A stretch of DNA of 58,418 bases from Chromatiaceae bacterium (GTDB taxonomy: Bacteria; Pseudomonadota; Gammaproteobacteria; Chromatiales; Chromatiaceae), in contig REDK01000159.1 in the NCBI GenBank assembly GCA_007693535.1, positions 76,047-134,464 of the forward strand, given 5' to 3'. Of this stretch, positions 21,663 through 30,397 are shown one piece after another (position 1 is the first letter of the stretch; every line of letters begins with the position of its first letter). A model generated the notes under the pieces. The model saw only the letters and a program-made list of their open reading frames with translations, was not told the origin of the DNA and did not search any database. A program made the position numbers and the translations under genes.

Positions 21663-22379
21663 TCAGGGCTCCAACCCCGCCTGCTGCTGCCCGTTACCGA
21701 CCCCGTGCGCCGGTGCGGCAGCTGCGGGCGGGCGCTCCCCGGCAGGTCGGCGCCCGGCGGCCAGCAGCTGCTCGGCACTGCCCGGCTCCAGCCCGAACTC
21801 CTGCTCCACCATCGCGTTCCAGGCCTCACGCTTGAAGGTGCTGCGCTCGGGCACCGGCCGGTGTACCAAGTTGAAATGACAATCGACGCAGCTCTTGCCG
21901 TCGGTCTCCTCCTGGTGGATGGCCGCGGTGTGCACACGGGTACCCTGGATCGCTTCCTGCAAATGGCAGCGCCGACAGGTAGCCGAATCCCGGCGACGGA
22001 ACCAGTCGCGCGAGGCAAAAGCGGCATCTGGCAGGTGCAGCAGATTGATGACTGGATCGTTGTAATCGGCCCCGAAGAGCTGTTTGAAAAGATCTTTGAT
22101 ACCGACGGCATGATCATAGGTGGCCATGATGATCCCCTCGGACACATGGCAATCACCGCAGCTCGCCCGCACCCCTGAAGGCGAGTTGTAATGTACCGAC
22201 TGCTGATAGCTAGTCTCGGCAAAGGTCATCGAGTGGCAGGTGGTACAGAACTGATTGGTGCTGGTGAAGTGATCGAACTCGATCAGAAAAAACATGAACA
22301 GGATGCCGCCCAAGCCGCCGCCAACCAGCGCGAACAGCACGTTGCGGGTGATGAAGGCCGATGCGCGCGGTTCAGTCAT
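21663..22379 (-). CDS. NapC/NirT-family tetraheme cytochrome c (quinol dehydrogenase)
   Basis: 238 aa with one N-terminal membrane helix (about residues 14-35) and a periplasmic domain with four CXXCH sites at C45-H49, C74-H78, C135-H139 and C164-H168, the NapC/NrfH/c_M552 pattern. Such proteins pass electrons between the quinone pool and periplasmic multiheme enzymes. The C-terminal 40 residues are Ala/Pro/Gln-rich. ATG 22379 lies 8 nt inside the end of the octaheme gene, so the two are coupled and very likely partners. Closest functional analogues: NapC paired with epsilon-type Hao, or CycB (c_M552) of ammonia oxidisers; the sequence alone does not tell electron direction. Confidence 0.9.
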   Translation of the reverse strand: MTEPRASAFITRNVLFALVGGGLGGILFMFFLIEFDHFTSTNQFCTTCHSMTFAETSYQQSVHYNSPSGVRASCGDCHVSEGIIMATYDHAVGIKDLFKQLFGADYNDPVINLLHLPDAAFASRDWFRRRDSATCRRCHLQEAIQGTRVHTAAIHQEETDGKSCVDCHFNLVHRPVPERSTFKREAWNAMVEQEFGLEPGSAEQLLAAGRRPAGERPPAAAAPAHGVGNGQQQAGLEP

Positions 22380-23898
22380 CGCGCTCCTCCGTCGCGGTGC
22401 TGGCGGCGAGCGGGACGGCTTCAGCACTCGCCGCAGCGGGTTCTAGCACTACTGCCGGAGGCATGTAGCCGAGGATCGGATTGGCCTGATCCGGCCGGCC
22501 CAGCCAGGCATGATGGTCGCCATCTTGTAGCCGGGCATCGACCAGTTCGGCGGCCTGGTCGCCGGCCGCCGCTCGTGCCGCGGGCAGGAAGCGGGTGTAG
22601 AAGTTGCGGCCGACCAGGTACATCCCCTCCCACCAGGCATGGTTCGGGCTGGCCATTGAGGCCCCGTGACGGGCGCGGGCGCCCTCGTCATGCCATAGCT
22701 CCCAATAGATGAATTCCAGCGGTTCATCGAAGGGGAGCGGGGTCAGCAGACCGTGCTCATAGAGATCGGCCATGATCGCTGCTGCCGGCTCGCCGAACTT
22801 ACCATTATAGAGTTCTACCACGCTGTCGAACTGGCGCATGAAGGACTCGGTGAAGCTCTTGGCGTGGCACTCCAGACACACCGCGTTCATCGCTTGGCGA
22901 CGGCGCTCGGGCGCGGCCACCGCCTTAACCTTGGCCAGCGTGCCGTCGGGACGAGCGATCTCCGCACCACGCCGGGGCGGCGGCTGATCCGCCGGCAGTT
23001 CGAGCTTGCTGTCGTCTTCTAGCACCACTAGGAACTGACGCCGCGAGACCGGCGTATTGAGGCTCCAGACGTTGCGCATGCCGACATCGTGGGTGCTCGG
23101 CAGATTACCGGCGCCGCCCATGTGGCAGGTCACGCAGGTAGGGGCGGCAGTATAGTCCTGCCCGGCAATCCAGCGATCGCTGCGCAGATTCATCTGCTCT
23201 TTCTGTGCAGCATAAATCATGCCGTGCTTGCTGGCCTCAAAAACCTCTTTATCCGGCGAATCCGGACCGGAATGACAGCGGACACAGGCCTCGGGCTCGC
23301 GTGCCTGAGCCTTAGAGAATTGATGGCGACCGTGGCACGATGAGCAGGAACCCTTGGAACCGTCGGGATTGACCCGCCCGATACCAGAATTAGGCCAAGT
23401 GGCCGGGTCCAGGGTGCCATCGCCGCGTATCTGCACCACCGAGCCGTGGCATTGATCACAGCCAGTCGCCTGCATGGCCGCCCCGGTGACATTGTGAGCG
23501 AGGGCCGGGATGCGGTCGGCGATGATCGCATAGGCCTCGGCATGGACCGAACCGGCCTGCTCGCGATACTCCGTCTCATGGCAACGCCCGCAGTCCTTGG
23601 GCGAGACGATGGTGGCAATGATCTGCCCCTCGTGCTGCATCGCATCGCGGTCACGCGGCTCGGCGCGATGGCAGTCGAGGCAATTGACCCCGGCGGTCTT
23701 GTGCGCGCTGTCATGCCACTGCCGGGCCAGGCCGGGCGAGGCCTTCTCGTGGCAACTGACGCAGGCGTCACCTTCGGGCAGGCCCCAATGACTGGGATCG
23801 AGCGCCACCTTTGCGGCCTGCCCGGCCGTGGCTACCAACAGCAGCAACGCGCCAAGCAAAAAGATTGGCAAGCGCAGGTGACGGACGGGACATCGCAT
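22372..23898 (-). CDS. Octaheme hydroxylamine oxidoreductase-like cytochrome c
   Basis: 508 aa exported protein (signal peptide residues 1-29, ending GQAA) with eight CXXCH sites at C46, C73, C103, C147, C185, C205, C255 and C341, spaced as in the octaheme HAO family; the fourth would be the catalytic heme. In nitrifiers HAO oxidises hydroxylamine; epsilon-type Hao paired with NapC is associated with reduction of nitrite or hydroxylamine. After the eighth heme the block ELWHDEGARARHGA...PNHAWWEGMY is conserved in the family; where I recall oxidative HAOs having the heme-crosslinking Tyr (a PxYxxW-like motif), this protein has His420. No haoB is adjacent. The start ATG 23898 has GAGG at 7-nt spacing; a TTG six codons upstream was not preferred. 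Confidence 0.88.
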   Translation of the reverse strand: MRCPVRHLRLPIFLLGALLLLVATAGQAAKVALDPSHWGLPEGDACVSCHEKASPGLARQWHDSAHKTAGVNCLDCHRAEPRDRDAMQHEGQIIATIVSPKDCGRCHETEYREQAGSVHAEAYAIIADRIPALAHNVTGAAMQATGCDQCHGSVVQIRGDGTLDPATWPNSGIGRVNPDGSKGSCSSCHGRHQFSKAQAREPEACVRCHSGPDSPDKEVFEASKHGMIYAAQKEQMNLRSDRWIAGQDYTAAPTCVTCHMGGAGNLPSTHDVGMRNVWSLNTPVSRRQFLVVLEDDSKLELPADQPPPRRGAEIARPDGTLAKVKAVAAPERRRQAMNAVCLECHAKSFTESFMRQFDSVVELYNGKFGEPAAAIMADLYEHGLLTPLPFDEPLEFIYWELWHDEGARARHGASMASPNHAWWEGMYLVGRNFYTRFLPAARAAAGDQAAELVDARLQDGDHHAWLGRPDQANPILGYMPPAVVLEPAAASAEAVPLAASTATEERDD

Positions 23899-24855
23899 CG
23901 GTTTACCTCGGAACAATTACAGGTTGCACGACGAATGGGATCAGCGATGTGCCGGGGGCATCACGGCAGCCGCGATTGTCACCCCGACCACAGCGGTCGC
24001 CGACTGCGTCATCAAGCCATCCTGGCCTGGCCTGGCCTGACCTGAGCAGGGCTGGAAGCCCTGCCTACCCATGGGCCAGAACCGGTGGCCGCGATAACGA
24101 TCAAGGTCTCCGTGTACTTCGTGGTGCAATCTCTATTTCGCCGGTTCGTGAAATTACTTCCCAGTCTCGGGAACACGGGAGGAGATGGGCCGGGAACCTA
24201 GTCGGGATGGGCATTTGGGCTTGCCCATGACCGGCAGCTACCCGCCTTGACACCAGCTTGATACAGGCGGGCGATGACAACAAGCGACCCCGGTCAATTG
24301 GATGGTCTGACGCGCGCACTGCCTGCCCGATCGGTCCGGGCTTGATTTCCAGGAAGCAATAAAGGGAATTGAAATCGACGATGAGCGCCAACTGGCTGGG
24401 GAAGCCGCCCGAACGACCAGCATCTATCAGTTTTTACTTATTTTGTTATTTAATAAATTCACCTTGCTCTCGGACTCACCGCGGCCGGTCAGATGGACCC
24501 GACTCAGCAGCCAGGGCATTGAGGCGGAGTCAGTCCGAGCCACGGTCACGCATTGCTGAGAGCGCCTGCAGGTGACGGCAATGCGGCCCAATCGCATCGA
24601 CGCTTGCCGGCGGCCCTGATTACAACAGGGATACCAGAGTGAGGCAATACAGATTATTGACCTTGCGCATGTCCCTGCGACCCGGTGCGGGGGAGGATAC
24701 GCGCCTCGTGCTCACCCGGTTGGGGCCGGGTGGCCCGCGGCGACGCTGACCTTGCCTAGGGCCGGCCAATATCCGGCAGCTGGTCGGGCAGCGCATCCGA
24801 CACTGGCCGCGGCACGCTCCTCAGCTCTCAGCTCTCTGTTCCCTGGAGGACATCC
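23899..24855. other. 957-bp gene-free divergent region between the cytochrome genes
   Basis: Holds repeat B copy 1 (about 23969-24107), a CCTGG-rich run at about 24021-24043, and an AT-rich patch at about 24425-24465 (TTTTTACTTATTTTG) that stands out against the GC-rich background and could contain promoter elements. An open plus-strand frame through 24350-24570 has no usable start. TTGACCTTGCGCAT near 24657 resembles half an FNR-type site only. Confidence 0.45.
23969..24107 (-). repeat. Dispersed repeat B, copy 1 (decayed coding remnant)
   Basis: Similar over about 130 bp to 58140-58274: shared blocks are GCCATCCTGGCCTG, GGGCTGGAAGCCCT and a common end GCGATAACGATCAAGG. On the minus strand both encode a GQDGL..QS.AAV.GVTI peptide; here it continues GVTIAAAVMPP, which resembles a DUF389-type membrane motif, before a stop. 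Probably a degraded mobile or duplicated segment. Confidence 0.55.
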
Positions 24856-26196
24856 ATGATCCTGCACGCTCGTCTTGTCGCCCTCGCCGCGGTCGCCGCG
24901 CTACTCGGGCTGTTCGGCCTCGGCGGCCTGGCCTCGCCACTCACCGTCGGGGGTCCGGACGAAGGCGCTGGCGCGGCCGACGCGCCCATCCACCATGTCC
25001 CGTCGGAGGTCTGCGCCAACTGCCATATCGAGATTTACCGGCAGTGGCAGGGCTCCATGCATGCCAATAGTACGGCCCTCAAGGATCCGATCCATGCCAC
25101 CTTCTATAAGATGGAAGTCGGCCCGCCCGACGAGGAAGGCCAGGTCCATCGCCAGTCGGGGACCTTCCCGGTCTGCCTGCAATGTCATGCCCCCAACGCT
25201 GCCCGCGACAAGACCACCAAGCTCGACGCCAAACCGGCCTACAGCGAGGGGGTCAACTGTGTCGCCTGCCATACCCTGGCCAGCTTCAAGGGGGTGCAAG
25301 GCGAGGATGGCAAGCTGCGTCTGGGCCTGCAGGCCTATGAGTTGTCGGACCGGATTCAGGCCCCGGCCGGTCTCAACAATGCGCTGTCCAATCTGATCGC
25401 CGCCGGTGACGACCTGTTCGGCGGTGTCGGCATCGGGGGCGACTCCCAGCAGCCGAATCCGCATCTGGGCGAGCCGGTGGAGTTCGACGGCCAGCAGATC
25501 CCGGCCCTGCCAATGCAGAGCAATCCGCGGCTGATGAAGACCTCCGACGCCTGCATGGGCTGCCATGATCAGCGCAACAACCCGGCCGGCGTGCCCCTGT
25601 GTCAGACCGGCAACGAATACATGCAGAGCGCCTCGCAGGTCAACTGCCTATCCTGTCACATGCCGATCGCCGGCGGCCTTGCCGACCACAGCATGGGCGG
25701 CGGCCATGATCACGCGATGCTGCGCCGCGCCGTGGTATTCGATATCGACAGCGTGCGCAAAGACGACAAGTTGATCACCACCGTGTACCTGAAGAATCAG
25801 CTCCCCCATTCGATGCCCACCGGCGCCCCCTTCCGCAACCTGTATATGACCCTGACCGCCTACGATGCCGACGGCAGTCCGATCTGGCAGAACGCCGAGG
25901 GGCATCCGGAGCAGGATGATCCCCAGGCCTACTTCTCCTATGCCCTGGCTGACGATGAGGGCATGCCGGCACCGCCGCCAACCGCTACCCAGCCCGGCGA
26001 CGACACCCGGCTGCGCCCGCATGAAGAGCGCACGCTGGAATACGCGATCCCCGCCGACGGGGTCGCGCTGATCCGCGCCGAGTTGTTCTACAACCTGATG
26101 TGGCAAAGCCTGGTGCAGCGCTTCGATCATCTGCCGGCCGACCTCACCGCGCCGGTCTCGATCGCCATCGCTGAACGTGAGTTCATGCAGGAATAA
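24856..26196 (+). CDS. Pentaheme c-type cytochrome, cytochrome c554-like
   Basis: 446 aa exported cytochrome: signal peptide of about 26 residues, then five CXXCH motifs at C53, C107, C135, C233 and C264. The arrangement (CANCH...QWQGSMHA, ...CLQCHAP, ...GVNCVACH) matches the cytochrome c554/c-prime multiheme family (PF13435-like). Residues about 285-440 form a heme-free, probably beta-rich domain (VYLKNQLPHSMPTGAPFRNL). GGAGG lies 6 nt before the ATG. It is divergent from the octaheme/NapC pair and could be the soluble electron carrier or a second enzyme of the same redox system. c554 of Nitrosomonas has four hemes, so the identity is only at family level. Confidence 0.82.
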   Translation: MILHARLVALAAVAALLGLFGLGGLASPLTVGGPDEGAGAADAPIHHVPSEVCANCHIEIYRQWQGSMHANSTALKDPIHATFYKMEVGPPDEEGQVHRQSGTFPVCLQCHAPNAARDKTTKLDAKPAYSEGVNCVACHTLASFKGVQGEDGKLRLGLQAYELSDRIQAPAGLNNALSNLIAAGDDLFGGVGIGGDSQQPNPHLGEPVEFDGQQIPALPMQSNPRLMKTSDACMGCHDQRNNPAGVPLCQTGNEYMQSASQVNCLSCHMPIAGGLADHSMGGGHDHAMLRRAVVFDIDSVRKDDKLITTVYLKNQLPHSMPTGAPFRNLYMTLTAYDADGSPIWQNAEGHPEQDDPQAYFSYALADDEGMPAPPPTATQPGDDTRLRPHEERTLEYAIPADGVALIRAELFYNLMWQSLVQRFDHLPADLTAPVSIAIAEREFMQE

Positions 26197-26243
26197 CGCG
26201 ATTGCCGCCACCGCGCGCAAGCCATTCGGCATGGCAGAAGCAT

Positions 26244-26266
26244 TCGCCGGCAGGGAATGCCGGCGA
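26244..26266 (+). terminator. Hairpin downstream of the pentaheme cytochrome
   Basis: TCGCCGGCA (26244-26252) pairs perfectly with TGCCGGCGA (26258-26266) around a 5-nt loop. No T-run follows, so termination is unproven; it may be part of a REP-like element with the adjacent repeat A. Confidence 0.35.
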
Positions 26267-26276
26267 CCATCACGTC

Positions 26277-26327
26277 AGGCGATTGCCGGAAACTTTCATA
26301 CCAGAGGACGCCGGATTGGCGTTCGCC
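26277..26327 (+). repeat. Dispersed intergenic repeat A, copy 2
   Basis: Second copy of the element at 8731-8781, same orientation, with the shared start AGGCGATTGCCGGAAACTTT. It lies between the convergent pentaheme cytochrome and EF-G-like genes. Confidence 0.7.
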
Positions 26328-26636
26328 TTTCAGGAGCGCTAGCGGGCGCATAGTAGGCTATGTGACCGCCAGCGCGACGCCGAAGGCGAGCGTCAAAACC
26401 GGTCAGATGGCGTAAAATTGACAGAAATCGCCAAAGGTAGGTGACTGGTGAAACGACGGCGCCGACGGATGCAAAGACCAGCCGGCTGAGGCGGTTCCTG
26501 TCAACCGTCGTTCCGTCTGACTGATCTTGAACCGAGCTATCTCAGGTCTGTTGTGGCAGTCTGACCGGACCCGCACCAGGATGGAACTCGCAGCGACGCG
26601 GGGTACTGCCCGCCACATGATCCTACGGCGGCCGAC

Positions 26637-28691
26637 TTATTCATCCGCCGCCCGTTGATAGTCATCGCTCAGCTGTTTTTGGATACTCGCCGGCACCGGC
26701 GCATAATGGCTGAGGTCGATGCTGTAGCTGCCTTCGCCGCCGGTCATCGACTTGAGGCGCGATTCATAGCCCTCCAACTCCGCCAGCGGGACCTCACCGT
26801 CGATGGCGATGCGGCCCAGGCTCTTGGATTCGCTGCCGCTGATGCGACCCCGCCGAGCCGAGAGATCGCCGGCCAGATCACCCATCGCGCTGTCCTGGGC
26901 CACGATGCGAATCTTGACGATGGGCTCCAGCACTACCGGCCGTGCCTTGTCCACCGCCTCCAGAAAGGCCTTCTTGCCGGCGGTGGCAAAGGCGATGTCC
27001 TTGGAATCGACCGGATGGAATTTGCCGTCGTACACGGTCACGCGGACATCTTGCAGCGGATACCCGGCCACCGCGCCCTCACTCAATACCTGGCGCACAC
27101 CCTTCTCGATGGATGGGATGAACTGGCCGGGGATCGAACCGCCGACGGTGGCATCGAGGAACTCGAAGCCGCCGCCATAGGGGAGCGGCTCGATGCGCAG
27201 AAAGACCTCGCCGAACTGCCCGGCGCCACCGGTCTGCTTCTTATGCCGGTGATGCCCCTCGGCCGGCGCGGTGATGGTCTCGCGATACGGGATGCTCGGC
27301 GGACGCGTCTGCACCTCCACATGGAATTGCTCGGACAGCCGCCGTAACAGGACCTTCAGATGCAGCTCGCCAAGACCGCGCATGACAGTCTCATTGGCGG
27401 TGGCATTATGCTCGAGGTGAAAACAAGGGTCCTCCGACTCCAGCTTATGCAGGGCATCGGTGAGTTTCTGTTCATCGCCCCGCTTGGTGACATTGACCGC
27501 GAGCCCGAACAGCGGTACCGGGCATTCGATACTGTTGAGGTGATAATGATCCTCATCGTGCGAATCGTGCAGCACGGCATCGAAGTGCACATCGTCCACC
27601 CGCGCCACTGCCAGGATATCACCGGGCACGCCCTCCTGCACCTCGATCAGCTCGGGACCATGGAGCCGGTAGAGGTGATTGACCTTGAACGGCTTGCGGG
27701 CATCGCCAATGAAAAGCTGGCTACCGGCCGCGATTCGCCCCTGATGGATGCGGAAGATGCCGATCTTGCCGCGGAACGGGTCATTGACGATCTTGAACAC
27801 ATGGGCGACCGCATGCAGAGCAGGATCGGGCTGCACGGTCACTGGCTTGGCCTCTGCGCCATCCCCCTTCATAAACGGCGGCGGGTTACCCTCGGCCGGA
27901 TTGGGCATCAGGCGGACCAGAATCTCCAGCAATTCCGAAATACCAACCCCGGTCTCTGCCGAACAATAGCAGATCGGGATCAGGTGGGCCTCGCGCAGGG
28001 CCTCTTCGAAGGCATCGTGGAGCTGCTCCGGTGCCAGCGCCTGCCCCTGTTCCAGATACCGCTCCATCAGGGCCTCGTCCATCTCCACGACCTGATCGAT
28101 GATCTGACCGTGCGCCTCATCGAAGGAGGAGAAATCCGTGTTGACGCCCTGTCCGTCGGGGCTGAAGAAGCAATCCAGCACCCGCTGCCCGCCCTCCGCG
28201 GGCAGGTTGATCGGCAGGCATTCGGCGCCGAAGCTATCGCGTAGCTGCTCGGTCAGGCCGCCCAGATCGACCCCGTCGGCATCGATCCGGTTGACGATGA
28301 TGATGCGGCACAGGTTGCGCGCGTCGGCAGCCTTCCACATGCGCTGGGTAACCGGCTCGATGCCGCTCTCGGCATTGACGACGATCGCAGCAGTCTCGAC
28401 CGCACTGAGCACTGAGATGGCACGCCCGAGGAAATCCGGAAAGCCCGGGCTGTCGATCAGATTGATATGTTTGCCATGGGCAGCCAGGCTGGTGATGGCG
28501 GTATCCAGCGAGTGCTGCAATTCCTTTTCCATCTCGTCCTGATCGCAGACCGTCGTGCCCTTCGTGACACTGCCCGCGGCCGGAATGACGCCGGCCGCTA
28601 CCAGCAGCGCCTCGACCAGGGTGGTCTTGCCGGCCCCGGCATGACCGACCAGGGCGATGTTCCGGACGTCCTCGGCGTTATACTCAGGCAT
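26637..28691 (-). CDS. Elongation factor G-like GTPase
   Basis: 684 aa. GTPase motifs GHAGAGKTTL (G1, about residues 15-24), DSPGF (G3) and NRIDADG (G4, replacing the usual NKxD) are followed by EF-G domains II-V (QTGGAGQFGEVF, GGSIPGQFIPSIEKGV). This is the shorter EF-G-like subfamily (FusA2-type) and not the main fusA: it stands alone, away from the rpsL-rpsG-tuf operon, and its G4 motif has Arg for Lys. Related proteins are uncharacterised, or implicated in alternative translation/ribosome functions. Ends 25 codons after a helix-rich C terminus. Confidence 0.85.
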   Translation of the reverse strand: MPEYNAEDVRNIALVGHAGAGKTTLVEALLVAAGVIPAAGSVTKGTTVCDQDEMEKELQHSLDTAITSLAAHGKHINLIDSPGFPDFLGRAISVLSAVETAAIVVNAESGIEPVTQRMWKAADARNLCRIIIVNRIDADGVDLGGLTEQLRDSFGAECLPINLPAEGGQRVLDCFFSPDGQGVNTDFSSFDEAHGQIIDQVVEMDEALMERYLEQGQALAPEQLHDAFEEALREAHLIPICYCSAETGVGISELLEILVRLMPNPAEGNPPPFMKGDGAEAKPVTVQPDPALHAVAHVFKIVNDPFRGKIGIFRIHQGRIAAGSQLFIGDARKPFKVNHLYRLHGPELIEVQEGVPGDILAVARVDDVHFDAVLHDSHDEDHYHLNSIECPVPLFGLAVNVTKRGDEQKLTDALHKLESEDPCFHLEHNATANETVMRGLGELHLKVLLRRLSEQFHVEVQTRPPSIPYRETITAPAEGHHRHKKQTGGAGQFGEVFLRIEPLPYGGGFEFLDATVGGSIPGQFIPSIEKGVRQVLSEGAVAGYPLQDVRVTVYDGKFHPVDSKDIAFATAGKKAFLEAVDKARPVVLEPIVKIRIVAQDSAMGDLAGDLSARRGRISGSESKSLGRIAIDGEVPLAELEGYESRLKSMTGGEGSYSIDLSHYAPVPASIQKQLSDDYQRAADE

Positions 28692-29523
28692 GAATCAGGC
28701 TCTCTTGGACAATGTAAAGGCCCCCGCGACAACCGCGGCGGAGTGTCAAGGCCAATAAGTATACCGTAATGCCCCGGTCATGCAGGCAATCGGCCGCCTG
28801 CTGCCCCATCTGCTGCCAGGAGCACGCCAGCCCCCTGCGGGCGACAGCGGGTAATCCCGGGCCGCTGGCGGCCATGCCGCCAGTAGTCATGATGGCCACG
28901 TGGTTCACGAGGCAGCCGGCAGGAGCGGTACCACCCAGCACCGACGCTGCTGCCGGTGCCGGATGTCAGCGGTCGGCCGGGACAAGGGAGGAGGCCAAGG
29001 GTAACGGTGGGACCCCGCGAGAAGCCTGGGAAGCGGCAAGTCCCGGACCAAAAAAAAGCGGCCAGTTCAGGCCGCCAAAGGACGCACAGCTAGGGACCAG
29101 TGAGATCGGTGTCGGGGGTGCCGTCGTCGACCGACAGCAAGTCGCGCGCGGAGTATTGTGCAGTTTCGCAGATGGCGAGGGCTTGGCAATGCTGCCGCGC
29201 GGCCTACCTGCCTCTGCTTGCGCGGATCGTCGACCTCCGATCGTAAAATCTGGACTATCGATGGCAGGTTTCTTCTCGAACTCCGGCTCTTTGGGCTTCG
29301 GCTCCGCTCCGGGTACCGAATGTGGGCTGGACTGTGGAGCGATGCTGTTCTGTCTCGTCGGTGATTTGGGCTCGGCTTTCAGGCTCCGATCACGGACCTT
29401 GTAGATCGCTGACGCCCTGCGCTTGATCTTTGAAATAACATATCAGATCGCCAAGGTTTGGCAACCCACCCCGTGGCGCGGCAGCTCGGCTGGCGCGATC
29501 TTGAACAGTCCTGCAGGAAGCGG
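28692..29523. other. 832-bp region with a strong minus-strand terminator and no clear gene
   Basis: From the end of pdxJ down to the terminator at 29050-29075 one minus-strand frame without a normal start reads SKIKRRASAIYKVRDRSLK and stays open with Pro/Lys/Glu-rich residues. Another frame gives a natural-looking end, AICETAQYSARDLLSVDD... with stop TAG at 29092-29090, just before the terminator. This may be a small gene broken by frameshift, or chance. A TATACT on the minus strand near 28760 could be a -10 box for the EF-G-like gene. Confidence 0.35.
29050..29075 (-). terminator. Strong intrinsic terminator, minus strand
   Basis: GCGGCC (29058-29063) and GGCCGC (29070-29075) form a 6-bp all-GC stem around a 6-nt loop; on the minus strand it is followed directly by eight T residues (A-run 29050-29057). 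It ends a transcript coming from pdxJ or from an unrecognised element at 29090-29520. Confidence 0.85.
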
Positions 29524-30291
29524 TTACGCCATCGGTGCCGCGCGCCCGCTCGCCGCCGCGAGCATCAGCGCCTTCATGTCGCGCACGGCCAGGTCTAGTC
29601 CGGAAAACAGCGCGCGGGCGACGATGGCATGGCCGATGTTCAGCTCGCGCACCCCGGGCAACGCCGCAACCGCTCCCACATTGTGATAGTCGAGCCCGTG
29701 TCCGGCATTGACCTGCAGGCCGATCGCATGACCGTGGGCCACCGCGCGGGCGAGACGTTGTAGTTCCAGCGCCCGCTCGTCGGGCATCCGGGCATCCGCA
29801 TAGCAACCGGTATGCAACTCGATGACCGGTGCACCCGCCTCCGCCGCCGCGTCGAGTTGACGCGGGTCGGCATCGATGAACAGTGACACCCGCACCCCAG
29901 CCTCCGCCAGCATGGCGCAGAAGTCCCTGAGGTAATCGCGCTGGGCGGCCACGTCCAGCCCCCCCTCAGTGGTGAGTTCCTCGCGGCGTTCCGGCACCAG
30001 GCAGCAGTCTGCCGGGCGAACCTCGCCAGCGATGCGGCCCATCTCCGGGGTCGCCGCCATCTCCAGATTCATGCGCGTCTGCAGCAGATCCCGCAACAGG
30101 TAGACGTCGCGCTCTTGGATATGGCGACGATCCTCGCGCAGGTGCAGGGTGATCGCATCGGCGCCCGCCTGTTCCGCGACCAGCGCCGCCTGCATCGGCT
30201 CCGGATAGCGGGTGCCACGGGCCTCGCGGATGGTGGCGATGTGATCAATGTTGACGCCAAGCAGGATGGGCATGGATTGGATTGCGGTCAT
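29524..30291 (-). CDS. pdxJ: Pyridoxine 5'-phosphate synthase
   Basis: 255 aa TIM barrel that condenses 1-deoxyxylulose-5-phosphate with 3-amino-2-oxopropyl phosphate to PNP in vitamin B6 synthesis. Motifs: [17 protein letters not shown] at the N terminus, [23 protein letters not shown], and [24 protein letters not shown]. The longest frame begins at 30420 with a Pro/Ala-rich leader; ATG 30291 is chosen because GGAG lies 6 nt upstream (30299 region). Usually followed by acpS, which is not present here. Confidence 0.94.
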   Translation of the reverse strand: MTAIQSMPILLGVNIDHIATIREARGTRYPEPMQAALVAEQAGADAITLHLREDRRHIQERDVYLLRDLLQTRMNLEMAATPEMGRIAGEVRPADCCLVPERREELTTEGGLDVAAQRDYLRDFCAMLAEAGVRVSLFIDADPRQLDAAAEAGAPVIELHTGCYADARMPDERALELQRLARAVAHGHAIGLQVNAGHGLDYHNVGAVAALPGVRELNIGHAIVARALFSGLDLAVRDMKALMLAAASGRAAPMA

Positions 30292-30397
30292 CGATGACTC
30301 CGGGAAATACGGGGTTGCCGCCGCCGCTGGCTCAGGGAACTGGCTTGGGTGAACTGGCTTGGGAAAACTGGCCGCGGCAGCTAGCCGGGGAGGCGGG

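Larger units (their letters stand above)
26197..26636. other. 440-bp convergent intergenic region
   Basis: Contains a 9-bp hairpin (26244-26266) and repeat A copy 2 (26277-26327). The remaining bases show no gene, RNA or clear T-run terminator. Confidence 0.5.

Noticed and set aside
24369-24575. Plus-strand frame across the AT-rich patch
   Set aside because: No convincing start or homologous pattern; more likely the patch is regulatory.
24657-24670. FNR-like site TTGACCTTGCGCAT
   Set aside because: Only one half resembles TTGAT-N4-ATCAA, so it is not reported as a site.
28769-29404. 211-codon plus-strand frame between the EF-G-like gene and pdxJ
   Set aside because: No ribosome-binding site or domain; composition is random-like and a strong minus-strand terminator lies inside it.
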